DNA of 60,662 bases from Competibacteraceae bacterium UBA6584 (GCA_002433805.1 DJIW01000065.1:1303-61964); one strand, 5' to 3'. Positions 29,878 through 39,894 are shown, counted from the stretch's first letter. Program-made: numbers and translations. The notes: generated by a model not told the origin, from the sequence alone.

Positions 29878-29908
29878 AAAAAAACCCCGCGCGTCGCCGG
29901 GCGGGGTT
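29878..29908 (-). terminator. Rho-independent terminator for the lipase gene
   Basis: Read on the minus strand, AACCCCGC and GCGGGGTT form an 8-bp stem and a run of T follows (A-run 29878-29884 on the plus strand). It lies about 22 bases after the stop codon at 29931, and insulates ettA from the lipase gene. Confidence 0.85.
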
Positions 29909-29930
29909 CCAACAGTGGGGGTGCGGGGGA

Positions 29931-31979
29931 TTATTTCACAACCGGATGATAGAGGATCTCCAGTTCCGTGCCGAGGCTTTGCAGGAAACTGATTAATTGT
30001 CCCTGCATCTCGGCGGTTGTCCCGACATCGGCGGTGGGGTTGATGATCGAGCCGTGATCGCCTCGGATAAAGCGGACGATGACCCGCAAGCCCTTGTCAT
30101 CCCACGCCGAGCGGTTGATGGAGCGAAGACCCATGATGGTGGCTAAGGGTTCGGTGCCCGACAGCGGCGCGTGCGCCACGGTGTTCGGGATCACTCGGTC
30201 GGAAGGCGCGCCGTCGCCGCCGATGACTTCGATCAAATGAATCGGGTGCCGAGCGGCGGCCGCGACGGCGTAATTGATCGGATCGCCGGAATCGACCGCC
30301 GTTTGCGCGGCGACGAGATAAGCCTCGTATTCGGGCGTGCCCTTGACGAGGCCGGCGGCGGCGAGGCCGGCGGCGATGCGCGGCCCGAAGGTGGCCGAAC
30401 CGTCGAGCAGTTTGGCGATACCGCCGCCGGGCATGGCCAGCGTCGCGCTGGCCGCGGTGTCATCGATGCCGAGGTATGGGGTTCCGACGATGCCGCCCAG
30501 GGAATGACCGACAAAATGGATGCGGCGGGGGTTGAGATCGGGTTGCAGGTCGCCGTCCAGATCCACGACCGGCAAAGCGGCCGTGAGTTGCCGCAAATCC
30601 TCGGCGGCTTGGCGGGTGTTGTCGCGGCTGGTGAGCAGGCTCCTTAGATTGATGAAATAGTTGCCCGAAGCGTCGATGACGCCGTCCGGACCCTCGGCTC
30701 CAGTAGTGTTGTTGCTGAGATCCAGATCGAAGGTCCGTTCCAGTCCCGCGAGGTAAAAGGGATTTGCCTTGTCGGTGATCCCGTGCAGTGGCAAATCGAT
30801 GGCGACGGCGGCGAATCCGGCGAAGGCCAAGGCGTCGGCGATCAAGAATAGGTTGGTCCGATTTTGGGTGATGCCGTGCTGGAAGATGACCACCGGCCAG
30901 CCGCTCACCGGCTTGCGCTGGCCGCTCGCGGCGTTGGGAACGGTCATCAGCGCCGGAAGTTGGGCGGCGGATGCGGCGGGCAGCGGGTTGTAGCGGGTCA
31001 CCGGTCCACCCTCGGCGGTGCGCCAGTGGCCGCTCAAAGGCTTGTCTTTATCGAGATAGAAAGGGACGGCTAAGACACCCGCATAAATGTCGGAGTAACC
31101 GGGCAAGCCCAAGCCGACGGCGGCTGTGGTCGCGCCGGTCGGCTTGAGAGCGAAATTCGGTATAACTTGCGGTTTGGGCGCTTGGTCGATGGCCGCGAAC
31201 GCATCGTCGATGGATTGGGTCATGAAGGTCCAGCTCAACACGATGCCGCTTTTGCTGATCCCTTGGCTGGCGGCGGCGTTTTCCTGGTTGTTGACCAGCT
31301 GTCGCAGCCCCTCCAGGGTCCGCGCCTGGGCGTCGCTCACGCCGGGAATCGCGCTGTTGCCGCCGGCGGTTATCAGCGGCATTTCCCGCTTGGCCAGCTG
31401 ATAGATCGGCGAGGGAGAGGCGTTGAAACCGCTTTCATCCTGAATACCGTCGGTCAGGACCACTAAATAACCGGTTTTAGGGGCGAGCGGGCGCAACGGA
31501 TTGATGGTCAGCGTGGTCCTGGCGGCATCGACTGGCGATAGGCCGACCGCATAATCGCTGCCGGCGGTGAGTTCACGTTCGACTTGAGTGATGGCGAACG
31601 GCGCGCGGGTGGTCGGATCGAGAAACGGATTCACCAGCGCGACTTGAAAAACCCGCACCGCGCCGACCGCTTTCAGGGCGTCGGTTTGCAAGGCGCTGGA
31701 AAATTGGACGGTCAGCGGCGCGACGGTGGAAAATCCGTCCAATTCGTTCAAGGCGACCCGAGGATCGGCCAAATTGTTGGGGTCGGCGACTGGAATATTC
31801 AGGGTGCCGTCGGTCGAACCGGCGAACAGTAGGTTGGTGGGAAACGGCAGCTTGCCGGCCGAGGGATCGAATTCGGCGAAAAAGTCCGCGCGGACGGCGG
31901 CGCTGGCGGCTTCGAATGCTGTCAAACCGAGCAACAGATAAAAAATAACGAGCCGGAACGGTTGTTTTCGGATGCGCAT
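29931..31979 (-). CDS. secreted lipase-like alpha/beta hydrolase with bacterial lipase N-terminal domain
   Basis: From ATG 31979 the product has 682 residues. A signal peptide (MRIRKQPFRLVIFYLLLG..., cut near AASA) is followed by an N-terminal domain (RADFFAEFDPSAGKLPFPTNLLF) typical of VolA/Pla-1-cef type lipases. The hydrolase part has PVVIFQHGITQNRTN and the nucleophile elbow GHSLGG near residue 510. Some relatives such as VolA are surface lipoproteins; this one has no lipobox cysteine, so it is periplasmic, secreted or anchored differently. Substrate is inferred as (lyso)phospholipid. The frame can extend to 32105 without a signal peptide. Confidence 0.82.
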   Translation of the reverse strand: MRIRKQPFRLVIFYLLLGLTAFEAASAAVRADFFAEFDPSAGKLPFPTNLLFAGSTDGTLNIPVADPNNLADPRVALNELDGFSTVAPLTVQFSSALQTDALKAVGAVRVFQVALVNPFLDPTTRAPFAITQVERELTAGSDYAVGLSPVDAARTTLTINPLRPLAPKTGYLVVLTDGIQDESGFNASPSPIYQLAKREMPLITAGGNSAIPGVSDAQARTLEGLRQLVNNQENAAASQGISKSGIVLSWTFMTQSIDDAFAAIDQAPKPQVIPNFALKPTGATTAAVGLGLPGYSDIYAGVLAVPFYLDKDKPLSGHWRTAEGGPVTRYNPLPAASAAQLPALMTVPNAASGQRKPVSGWPVVIFQHGITQNRTNLFLIADALAFAGFAAVAIDLPLHGITDKANPFYLAGLERTFDLDLSNNTTGAEGPDGVIDASGNYFINLRSLLTSRDNTRQAAEDLRQLTAALPVVDLDGDLQPDLNPRRIHFVGHSLGGIVGTPYLGIDDTAASATLAMPGGGIAKLLDGSATFGPRIAAGLAAAGLVKGTPEYEAYLVAAQTAVDSGDPINYAVAAAARHPIHLIEVIGGDGAPSDRVIPNTVAHAPLSGTEPLATIMGLRSINRSAWDDKGLRVIVRFIRGDHGSIINPTADVGTTAEMQGQLISFLQSLGTELEILYHPVVK

Positions 31980-32278
31980 GACAAACCCCAAAGCGGTGAG
32001 CGAATAGGATGGAAAACCCGTTCGAGAGCCTGAATGGCTCAGCGCCGAACGCACCGGCGGTTTCCGGGTTATCGGCAACCACCCATCATGGAGTATAGTC
32101 ATCATCCCTCCGCCGCGCCTGGAACGACGGGCGCGGGCGGCGGGTCAAACGGTTGATTTTCGGCGTGGAGCGTCGCGCCGCGAACGCCGTCCCTGCCGAG
32201 TCTGCCGTCCCGTCAGCCCAAGTCGATGCGATCTGTTGTTGCGTCGGTGTTCAAGAGCCTTTTTCAGTCAACCGCGCC
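31980..32278. promoter_or_regulatory. 299-bp divergent region between the lipase and efflux genes
   Basis: No credible gene is seen; in-frame extensions of both flanking ORFs into it lack conserved sequence. A GAGCC-TGAAT-GGCTC hairpin (32026-32040) would lie in the lipase leader. TATACT on the minus strand (32092-32097) is a possible -10 without a fitting -35. No regulator gene flanks it. Confidence 0.35.
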
Positions 32279-33385
32279 ATGCGTCTAGCTTCTCAATTCG
32301 GCATCGCCGCCTTGATGGTTGCGTCAGCGGCCGGTGGTTGGTATTGGCTCCAACACGGCGAGCCGGCCTCCGCCGAGCCTCCGCCGCCGCGCCGCAGCGC
32401 CACGGTGGTCGAAACCGCCTACAGCCGGCGCGGCGAGATTCAGGAGACCGTGACGGCGGTCGGCACCACCCGCGCCGCCCAATCGGTCAAGATCGTGCCG
32501 ACGACGGCCGGACTGATCACCCGCATCGCCTTCGAGGCCGGCCAACGGGTTCAAGCCGGCGCGGTGCTGGTGGAGCTCGACAGCGCCAGCGAGCGGGCCG
32601 GGGTGCGGGAAGCTGAGAGCGAGTTGACCAACCTGCGCGCCCAGATGGCGCGCGCCGAGGCGTTGCGCGCCCGCAAGCTGCTATCGGAGGCCGATCTGGA
32701 CGAACTGCGCGGCAAGCTCGGCATGGCCGAAGCCCGCCTGGAAGCGGTCCGCAGCCAACGCGACAAGCGGATCATCCGCGCGCCGTTCGGCGGGGTGGTG
32801 GGGCTGCGCAACGTCAATCTCGGCGCTTACGTCGATACCAGCGCGGTGTTAACCACGCTCGACGATCTCAATCCGGTCGAATTGGAATTCAAGGTTCCCG
32901 AACGGTATTTCAGCGCGGTCAAGGCCGGCCAGACCGTCAGCGCCGTCAGCGCGGCTTTTCCGAATCGGCGCTTTGCCGGCGCGGTGCGCGCGGTGGATAC
33001 CCGGATCGAGCCATCCGCGCGCGCCTTTCGGGTGCGGGCCGAATTGCCCAATCCCGACGCGCTGCTGCCGGAGGGGCTGTTCATGAGCGTTTCGCTGGTG
33101 GTGGCCGAGCGCCGCGACGCCGTGTTGGTTCCGGAGGAGGCGGTCATTCGGGAAGGTGGCGAAAGCTATGTTTACGTGGTGGCGTCAGGCGCGGCGGTGC
33201 GCACGCCGATCGCGGTCGGCCAGCGTCGCGACGCGGCGGTGGAGGCGCTGACCGGACTGGCGGCCGATGTCGAGGTGGTGGTCAAGGGCCACCAGTCGTT
33301 GCGCGATAAAGCGCCGGTCCGGGCGGCCGCGCAGAACCCGCCGGCGGTAACGCCGGGCGACGGCGCGCGCCGGCAAGCCTCCTGA
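32279..33385 (+). CDS. RND efflux periplasmic adaptor (membrane fusion protein)
   Basis: The 368-residue product has an N-terminal signal or anchor helix (about 5-22) and a lipoyl/barrel-sandwich domain split by a short alpha-hairpin (SERAGVREAESELTNLRAQM ... LLSEADLDELRGKLG). Beta-barrel and membrane-proximal domains follow (PEGLFMSVSLVV). APFGGVVGLRNVNLG is a strong family mark. It joins the RND pump 18 bp downstream to an outer-membrane channel, and none is encoded here. Start 32279 gives the signal; the upstream frame has no family character. Confidence 0.9.
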   Translation: MRLASQFGIAALMVASAAGGWYWLQHGEPASAEPPPPRRSATVVETAYSRRGEIQETVTAVGTTRAAQSVKIVPTTAGLITRIAFEAGQRVQAGAVLVELDSASERAGVREAESELTNLRAQMARAEALRARKLLSEADLDELRGKLGMAEARLEAVRSQRDKRIIRAPFGGVVGLRNVNLGAYVDTSAVLTTLDDLNPVELEFKVPERYFSAVKAGQTVSAVSAAFPNRRFAGAVRAVDTRIEPSARAFRVRAELPNPDALLPEGLFMSVSLVVAERRDAVLVPEEAVIREGGESYVYVVASGAAVRTPIAVGQRRDAAVEALTGLAADVEVVVKGHQSLRDKAPVRAAAQNPPAVTPGDGARRQAS

Positions 33386-33403
33386 ACCTCGCGGAGCCGG
33401 CCT

Positions 33404-36400
33404 GTGTTCCTGTCCGATCTGTTCATCAAGCGGCCGGTGTTCGCCTTGGTGGTGAGCTTGTTGATCGTGGTCGGAGGCGCGATGGCCTTGCGCGGGCTGC
33501 CGGTGCGCGAGCTGCCCGATATCGACGCTTCGGTGGTGACGGTCAGCACCACTTACACCGGGGCCGCCGCCGCCATCATCGATACTGAAATTACTGAAGT
33601 GATTGAGGGCGCGGTGGCCCGGATCGACGGGGTGCGGCGGATCGAATCCACCTCGCGCGAAGGCGGCGGCCAGACCCGGATCACCTTCACCACCGACCGC
33701 GACATCGACGCCGCCGCCGCCGACGTGCGCGATGCGGTCGGCTCGGTGGCCAACCGGCTGCCGGACGAGGCCGACGAGCCGCGCGTGGTCAAGGCCGACA
33801 GCGACAGCCAGCCGGTGTTGCGGATTTCGCTGACCAGCGACCGATTGTCCGCCGAAGACTTGACCGATCTGGCCGAACGGGCGGTGGTGGATCGGCTGAC
33901 CACGGTCAGCAGCGTCGGCGAGGTGACGATCAACGGCGCGCGCCGTTATGCGATCCGGGTTTGGCTGGACAGCGAAGCGCTGGCGGCGCGCGGGCTGACC
34001 GTCGCCGAAGTGGAGACCGCGCTGCGTCAAGCCAACGTGGAATTGCCCTCCGGAACCCTGGAATCCGCCAGCCGGCAACTGGTGGTGCGCGTCAACAGTC
34101 GGCTGAAGACGGTCGAGGAGTTCCGCAATCTGGCCGTCGCCCAGCGCGACGGGTATCCGATCCGGCTGTTCGAGCTGGCCCGCGTGGAACCCGGCGTGCG
34201 GGACGATAGCTCGCTGGTGCGCGCCAACGGCCAGAATGCGATCACGCTCGGCGTGCTGCGTCAATCCAAGGCCAATACCCTGGCGGTGTCGGCGGGAGTG
34301 CGGGCCGAGCTGGAGCGGCTGCGCCCGCGTCTCCCCGAAAGCGTGCAAATGACCGTGGCCACCGACGATGCGCTGTTTATCCAAGCGAGCATCGATGAAG
34401 TGGTGATGACGCTGCTGGTGGCGGTCGGGGTGGTGGTGCTGGTGATTTTCGCGTTTCTGTATTCCCCGCGCGCGACCTTGATTCCGACCGCCGCCATTCC
34501 GGTCTCGGTGATCGGCTCGTTCATGCTGCTGGCGGCCTTGGGCTTTTCGATCAATTTGCTGACGCTGCTGGCCTTGATTCTGTCGATTGGGCTGGTGGTG
34601 GACGACGCCATCGTAGTGCTGGAAAACGTCCAGCGCCGGATCGACGGCGGCGAGCCGCCGCTGGCCGCCGCCTGGCGCGGTTCCCGGCAAGTCACTTTCG
34701 CGGTTCTGGCCAGCAGCGCGGTGCTGATCGCGGTTTACGTGCCGCTGTCCATGCTCGGCGGCGAAATCGGCAAGCTGTTTCGGGAGTTCGGGTTGGTGCT
34801 GGCGGCGGCGGTGACGATCTCCACCGTGGTGGCGCTGTCGCTGACGCCGATGATGTGCTCGCGGCTGTTGGGGCGGACGGGTCCGCCGAACCGGCTAATG
34901 CGGTGGTCGGAACGGAGCTTCGCCGCGCTGGAGCGGGGCTATCGGACCGCCCTGGCCGTCGCGCTCGCCATGCCGTGGGTGGTGCTGGCCGTCGCGGCGC
35001 TGCTGGCCGCCGTAGCCTTGGCCTTGTATCGCGGCTTGCCGCAAGAGCTGGTGCCCACCGAGGATCGCGGCGTATTCTTCATCTCCGCCCGCGCCCCAGA
35101 GGGGGCTACGCTGGCCTTCACCGACGCCGGGGTGCGCAAGATCGAGCGGGCGCTGCAACCCTTGCTCGACAGCGGCGAAGCCCAGCGGGTGCTGGCGGTT
35201 TCCGGACGGGGCGGCAGCCGCAATCAAGCTTTCGTGGTGGTCGGGCTCAGCGACTGGACCCAACGCGCGCGCAGCCAACAGACCATCATCGGCGAAACCC
35301 GTCGCCTGTTGGGCGAAATTCCCGACCTGCGCGCCGTTCCGAGCGGCCGCTCCAGCCTGGGCCGGAGCGCGAGTTCGCAGTCGGTGCAATTCGTGATCGG
35401 CGGGCCGGACTACGCCACGGTGGTGGCGTGGAGCGAGGCGATTCAGGCCCGCGCCCGCGAAAATCCGGGACTGACCGCCATCGACAGCGATTACGAGTCC
35501 AGCCAGCCGACCCTGCGGGTCGAGATTCACCGCGCCCTGGCCGAGGAACTGGGCATTCCCATCGAGCGCATCGCCGCCACCTTGCAAACCCTACTGGCCT
35601 CGCGCGAGGTGACCACCTACATCGATCGAGGTCGGGAATACGCGGTCGTGGCGCAGGCGCAAGCCGCCGACCGGCGAGGGCCGCAAGACCTGCGCGGCAT
35701 CTTCGTGCGCGGCGACAAAAGCGGCGAACTGGCGCCGCTGAGCGCGGTCGTCGATCTGAGCGAGGAGGCTTCGGCGCTGGCGCTGCGCCGCTTCGACCGG
35801 TTGCCGTCGGTCACCATCGAGGCCACGCTGGTCGGCGCTTACGATCTCGGTCGGGCCGTCAATGATTTTCGGGGGATCGCCGCCGAGGAATTGCCGGTCG
35901 AAGCGCGCGCGTCCTTCTCCGGCGCGGCCGAATTGTTTCTGGATACCTCCGGCAGCCTGTATTTTACCTTCGGCTTTGCGCTGTTGATCGTGTTTCTGGT
36001 CTTGGCGGCGCAGTTTGAAAGCTTCATCCACCCGTTGGTCATCCTGCTCACCGTGCCGGTCGGGGTGACCGGCGCGCTGCTGGCGCTGTTGTTCACCGGC
36101 CAATCGCTCAATATCTACAGCCAGATCGGCTGCGTGCTGTTGATCGGGTTGATGGCCAAGAACGGGATTTTGATCGTGGAGTTCGCCAACCAACTGCGGG
36201 CGGAGGGTTTGAGCGTGCGCGAGGCGGTGCTGGCCGGGGCCAGCCAGCGGCTGCGGCCGATTCTGATGACGGTGCTGTCCACCGTGCTGGGCGCGCTGCC
36301 GCTGGCGCTGGCGACCGGCGCGGGCTCGGAAAGCCGGACCGCCATCGGCGTGGTGGTCATCGGCGGCTTGCTGCTGTCCACCGTTTTGAGCTTGTTTTTG

Positions 36401-36508
36401 ACCCCGGTGCTCTATGATCGGCTGGCGGGATTGACCCGGCCGGTCAACGCCGTCCAACAGCGGCTGACGGCGCAATTGAACCCGCGCGCATCGGACGGGC
36501 CGGCGTGA
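33404..36508 (+). CDS. RND multidrug efflux transporter (AcrB/HAE1 type)
   Basis: The 1,034-residue pump has a first helix after MFLSDLFIKRPVFALVV, two large periplasmic loops and twelve expected helices. The proton relay is intact: two aspartates in SIGLVVDDAIVVLENV and the lysine in GLMAKNGILIVEF. This marks a drug/lipid type pump (HAE1) rather than a metal exporter. GTG 33404 is the start. Substrate is unknown. Its stop lies one base from that of the convergent malonyl-CoA decarboxylase gene. Confidence 0.93.
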   Translation: MFLSDLFIKRPVFALVVSLLIVVGGAMALRGLPVRELPDIDASVVTVSTTYTGAAAAIIDTEITEVIEGAVARIDGVRRIESTSREGGGQTRITFTTDRDIDAAAADVRDAVGSVANRLPDEADEPRVVKADSDSQPVLRISLTSDRLSAEDLTDLAERAVVDRLTTVSSVGEVTINGARRYAIRVWLDSEALAARGLTVAEVETALRQANVELPSGTLESASRQLVVRVNSRLKTVEEFRNLAVAQRDGYPIRLFELARVEPGVRDDSSLVRANGQNAITLGVLRQSKANTLAVSAGVRAELERLRPRLPESVQMTVATDDALFIQASIDEVVMTLLVAVGVVVLVIFAFLYSPRATLIPTAAIPVSVIGSFMLLAALGFSINLLTLLALILSIGLVVDDAIVVLENVQRRIDGGEPPLAAAWRGSRQVTFAVLASSAVLIAVYVPLSMLGGEIGKLFREFGLVLAAAVTISTVVALSLTPMMCSRLLGRTGPPNRLMRWSERSFAALERGYRTALAVALAMPWVVLAVAALLAAVALALYRGLPQELVPTEDRGVFFISARAPEGATLAFTDAGVRKIERALQPLLDSGEAQRVLAVSGRGGSRNQAFVVVGLSDWTQRARSQQTIIGETRRLLGEIPDLRAVPSGRSSLGRSASSQSVQFVIGGPDYATVVAWSEAIQARARENPGLTAIDSDYESSQPTLRVEIHRALAEELGIPIERIAATLQTLLASREVTTYIDRGREYAVVAQAQAADRRGPQDLRGIFVRGDKSGELAPLSAVVDLSEEASALALRRFDRLPSVTIEATLVGAYDLGRAVNDFRGIAAEELPVEARASFSGAAELFLDTSGSLYFTFGFALLIVFLVLAAQFESFIHPLVILLTVPVGVTGALLALLFTGQSLNIYSQIGCVLLIGLMAKNGILIVEFANQLRAEGLSVREAVLAGASQRLRPILMTVLSTVLGALPLALATGAGSESRTAIGVVVIGGLLLSTVLSLFLTPVLYDRLAGLTRPVNAVQQRLTAQLNPRASDGPA

Positions 36509-36509
36509 T

Positions 36510-37967
36510 TTAGCCTTTCAGCAGCGAGCGGAGGGTCGAGGAGGTGGTCACCTTGCCCTCGCCGCGATAGGCTTCGTGGTTGGCTTCGATGTCGTCGAGT
36601 TTGTAAAGATAGTTCACCATCAACCCCGCCGATTGCTCCATGCCCTTGGCGGAGGTGTCGGCCAGCCAATTCAGCCGCTCGATCCGCGCGCCGTTGGACA
36701 GGTGGAAATGCGCCACCCGGTCGAGGGCGGTGCTGTGGCCTTCGCGCTTTTCCTTGGACAGATAACGGGCGCACAGGCGCTGCAAGGGGGTCTTCAGCGC
36801 CTTGGCCAGTTCCGGTTTTTCGTTCCAGCGCCCTTGCAGCAGGGTCTTTAACGAAACCGGTTCCGCGCCCGTTCCGGCGGCGGCCGCCAGCGCCTTGCGT
36901 TCCGAGCCGGTCAATAATTCCGCTTCAACCTCTTTGCCCGGCTCGTCGAGCTTGCGTTGGAGCCAGGCGCGGAAGCCGGGAATCGGCGAGAGGGTGGCGA
37001 AGGTTTTGAGATTTTTGAACTCGCCGGCCAGTTCGTCCACCACCCGCTTGATCAGAAAGTTGCCGAAGCTGATGCCCGACAAACCTTCATGCGCGTTGGA
37101 AATCGAATAGAAAATGGCGGTGTCGGCCTCATGGGGATCGACCACCGGAGCCGTCTCGTCGAGCAAGGTATGCACGTCGTCGGCGATGCCGTTGACCAAG
37201 GCGACCTGGACGAGGATCAGCGGCTCGTCGGGCATTCGGGGATGGAAAAACGCAAAACAGCGCCGGTCGGAGCCGAGCCGGTTTTTGAGATCGTTCCAAT
37301 CCCGGATCGGATGGACCGCCTCGTAGACGAACAGCTTTTCCAAAAGCGAGGCCGGCGAATCCCAGGCGATGCGCCGCAATTCCAAAAAACCGACGTCGAA
37401 CCACGACACCAGCAGCGATAATAAATCCCGCTCCAGCGCCGCCAGCGCCGGATCGTCCTTGCGCCATTCCAACAGCTCGGCGCGCAGGTCCACCAGAAAG
37501 TGAAAGCCCTCCGGCAAGGCGTTGAACTGCGCCAGCAGACGCAGGCGCGGCGGCTGCAAGGCCTGATAAAGCGCCCGCTCGGCTTTGGCCCGCTCCTCGG
37601 GCGAGCCGTCGGCTTGCCGCAGTTTCTCCACCGCCTTGTCCATGGTCTTGCGGTTGATGTCGAATTCGGCGGCGAGAACCTGCAGGAAGCGCTTGCGCCC
37701 TTTGGGGCTCAACGAAAGATAAACCCGGCCCAGATTGGCGGCGCGGGCGCGGGCCGAGACCTCGCCTCCGCGCGCTTCCAGGCAATCGCGCATCTGAGCC
37801 TTGAGCGCCTCCGCGTCCTTTTCGGGCAGGTTGGGGCCGGGCGCGCTGGAGAGCAGCCCGCCGCCCCAATCGGCCATCTCCCGCCAGGCTTCGCGCAGGT
37901 TGGACATGGTGCGGTTCAGCAAGCTGTCGCGGGTGATTTCAGGCTCGCGGGGTGCGGGTTCGGTCAT
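36510..37967 (-). CDS. malonyl-CoA decarboxylase
   Basis: The 485-residue protein matches MCD throughout. It has an N-terminal helical domain and a C-terminal acetyltransferase-like catalytic domain with FYSISNAHEGLSGISFGN (catalytic serine) and RVAHFHLSNGARIERLNWL (catalytic histidine). It converts malonyl-CoA to acetyl-CoA and CO2. It is last in a leftward block with acyl-CoA dehydrogenase and ETF, 19 bp downstream of the dehydrogenase. A role in using malonate or clearing malonyl-CoA during fatty acid oxidation is inferred. Confidence 0.93.
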   Translation of the reverse strand: MTEPAPREPEITRDSLLNRTMSNLREAWREMADWGGGLLSSAPGPNLPEKDAEALKAQMRDCLEARGGEVSARARAANLGRVYLSLSPKGRKRFLQVLAAEFDINRKTMDKAVEKLRQADGSPEERAKAERALYQALQPPRLRLLAQFNALPEGFHFLVDLRAELLEWRKDDPALAALERDLLSLLVSWFDVGFLELRRIAWDSPASLLEKLFVYEAVHPIRDWNDLKNRLGSDRRCFAFFHPRMPDEPLILVQVALVNGIADDVHTLLDETAPVVDPHEADTAIFYSISNAHEGLSGISFGNFLIKRVVDELAGEFKNLKTFATLSPIPGFRAWLQRKLDEPGKEVEAELLTGSERKALAAAAGTGAEPVSLKTLLQGRWNEKPELAKALKTPLQRLCARYLSKEKREGHSTALDRVAHFHLSNGARIERLNWLADTSAKGMEQSAGLMVNYLYKLDDIEANHEAYRGEGKVTTSSTLRSLLKG

Positions 37968-37986
37968 GCCGGCGCTACTCGATGGG

Positions 37987-39777
37987 TCAGAACTGATCTT
38001 CGGTCAAGGCCAAGATCGAAACGCCGCCGTTGCGGATCGACGCGCACAGGCCCCGGGCCTTGGGCAGCACGTGTTCGGCATAAAACCGGGCGGTGACCAG
38101 CTTGGCTTCGTAAAAGGACGAATCCCGTCCTTCCTTCAATTTGTTTTGCGCGATCCGCGCGGCCCGAGCCATCTGCCAGCCGCCGCAGACGAAACCGGCC
38201 AGCATCAAGTAATCGACTGACACCGCCATGACCTCTTCCGGGTTGTGGGTGTCCAGCATCCACGCGGTCGCCTCGGACAGCGCCGCCGCGCCATCGCGCA
38301 AGCCGGCGCGGATCGCGGCGAGATCGTCGCCCGGCTCCCGGCCGAGCTCTTCGACGGTCTCCTCGATTTCGGAAAGCAGCGCCCGCATCGACGCGCCTTT
38401 GTCCATGTTCAGCTTGCGCCCGGCCAAGTCGGCGGCCTGAATGCCGGTGGTGCCTTCATAGATGGTGGTGATCCGGGAATCGCGCAGGTGCTGGCACGCG
38501 CCGGTTTCCTCGATAAAGCCCATGCCGCCGTGAATTTGCACGCCCAGGGAGGCGACGTCGATGCCGGTTTCGCTCAACCAGCCTTTGACGATCGGAATGA
38601 GCACATCCACTCGGGCCTGATGGCGCCGGCGGGTTTCCGCGTCTTCGTGGTGGCGGGCCAGATCCAGATGCTTGGCGACCGTGTAAGCCAGAACCCGCAT
38701 CGCTTCGTTCAGCGCCTTCATGACCATCAGCATCCGCCGCACGTCCGGGTGGTGGATGATGGTGACCCGATCCCCGCTCTTGACTCCGACCGGCCGGCCC
38801 TGCACCCGGTCCTTGGCGAACTCGCGGGCGGCCTGATAGGCGCGCTCGCCGATGGCCAGCCCCTGCAGGCCGACTTTGAAGCGCGCCTCGTTCATCATGA
38901 TGAACATATAGGCCAGGCCCTTGTTTTCCTCGCCGACCAGATAGCCGACCGCGCCGTCTTGGTCGCCGAAGGCCATGACGCACGTCGGGCTGGCGTGGAT
39001 GCCCATTTTGTGTTCGAGCGAAACGGCGCGCACGTCGTTGCGCTCGCCGGGCGAACCGTCTGGCTGGACCAGAAATTTGGGCACGATAAACAGCGAAATG
39101 CCCTTGACCCCTTCCGGGGCGTCCGGGGTGCGGGCCAGCACCAGATGGATGGTGTTGGCCGTCATGTTGTGCTCGCCCCAAGTGATGAAGATTTTCTGGC
39201 CGAAAATCCGGTAGTGATCGCCCTCGGGCACGGCGCGGGCGCGCACCGCCGACAGGTCGGAGCCGGCCTGCGGTTCGGTCAGGTTCATGGTGCCGGTCCA
39301 TTCGCCGCTGGTCATCTTCGGCAGATAGGTCGACTTTTGTTGCTCCGAGCCGACGTGGCTGATCGCCTCGATCGCCCCGGAGGTCAGCAGCGGACACAGC
39401 GCGAAGGACATATTGGCGGAATTCCACATTTCCTCGGTGGCGGTGTTCAAAAGTTCCGGCAAGCCCTGACCGCCGTATTCGACCGGACAGCCGATACCGT
39501 TCCAGCCGCCTTCGATGAACTTTTGATAGGCGGCGGCGAAACCGTCGGCGGGTATGACGCCCTGGGGTCCGAGCTTGACGCCTTGGACGTCGCCGGAATG
39601 GTTGAGCGGGGCCAGCACCCCGGAGGCCAGCTTGGCGGCTTCTTCCAAAACGGCTTCGGTCAGTTCCGGGCCAACGTCCTGGTCGGCGTAAACCGGCAAG
39701 GCGGCGACTTCGGCCAAGCCGGCTACTTCGTTGATAACGAACTGCATGTCGCGGGTCGGAGCGGAATAGGCGGTCAC
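37987..39777 (-). CDS. acyl-CoA dehydrogenase (long DmdC/FadE-like form)
   Basis: The 596-residue flavoenzyme begins at GTG 39777 after AGGAG. It contains MNLTEPQAGSDLSAVR (FAD/substrate site) and GGMGFIEETG. The YEGTTGIQA motif holds the probable catalytic glutamate. A C-terminal domain of about 130 residues is found in 3-methylmercaptopropionyl-CoA dehydrogenase (DmdC) and related long acyl-CoA dehydrogenases. Its substrate cannot be told from sequence. ETF genes upstream supply the electron acceptor. Confidence 0.9.
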   Translation of the reverse strand: MTAYSAPTRDMQFVINEVAGLAEVAALPVYADQDVGPELTEAVLEEAAKLASGVLAPLNHSGDVQGVKLGPQGVIPADGFAAAYQKFIEGGWNGIGCPVEYGGQGLPELLNTATEEMWNSANMSFALCPLLTSGAIEAISHVGSEQQKSTYLPKMTSGEWTGTMNLTEPQAGSDLSAVRARAVPEGDHYRIFGQKIFITWGEHNMTANTIHLVLARTPDAPEGVKGISLFIVPKFLVQPDGSPGERNDVRAVSLEHKMGIHASPTCVMAFGDQDGAVGYLVGEENKGLAYMFIMMNEARFKVGLQGLAIGERAYQAAREFAKDRVQGRPVGVKSGDRVTIIHHPDVRRMLMVMKALNEAMRVLAYTVAKHLDLARHHEDAETRRRHQARVDVLIPIVKGWLSETGIDVASLGVQIHGGMGFIEETGACQHLRDSRITTIYEGTTGIQAADLAGRKLNMDKGASMRALLSEIEETVEELGREPGDDLAAIRAGLRDGAAALSEATAWMLDTHNPEEVMAVSVDYLMLAGFVCGGWQMARAARIAQNKLKEGRDSSFYEAKLVTARFYAEHVLPKARGLCASIRNGGVSILALTEDQF

Positions 39778-39818
39778 GGTCGTCTCCTGGAAAGGCGGGC
39801 ACTGCGAGGTGAAAGCGA

Positions 39819-39876
39819 GCGCCGCCCCGCGCGCGTCCGATCCCCGAGGCGCGGGTCTGGGAGCGGCGGGCGGCGC
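39819..39876 (-). promoter_or_regulatory. inverted repeat between etfA and the dehydrogenase gene
   Basis: GCGCCGCCC (39819-39827) and GGGCGGCGC (39868-39876) make a 9-bp stem around 40 bases in the 117-bp gap. There is no T-run. It may set differential expression or processing within the leftward operon. Confidence 0.35.
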
Positions 39877-39894
39877 GGGGTCAACGCCGGACCA

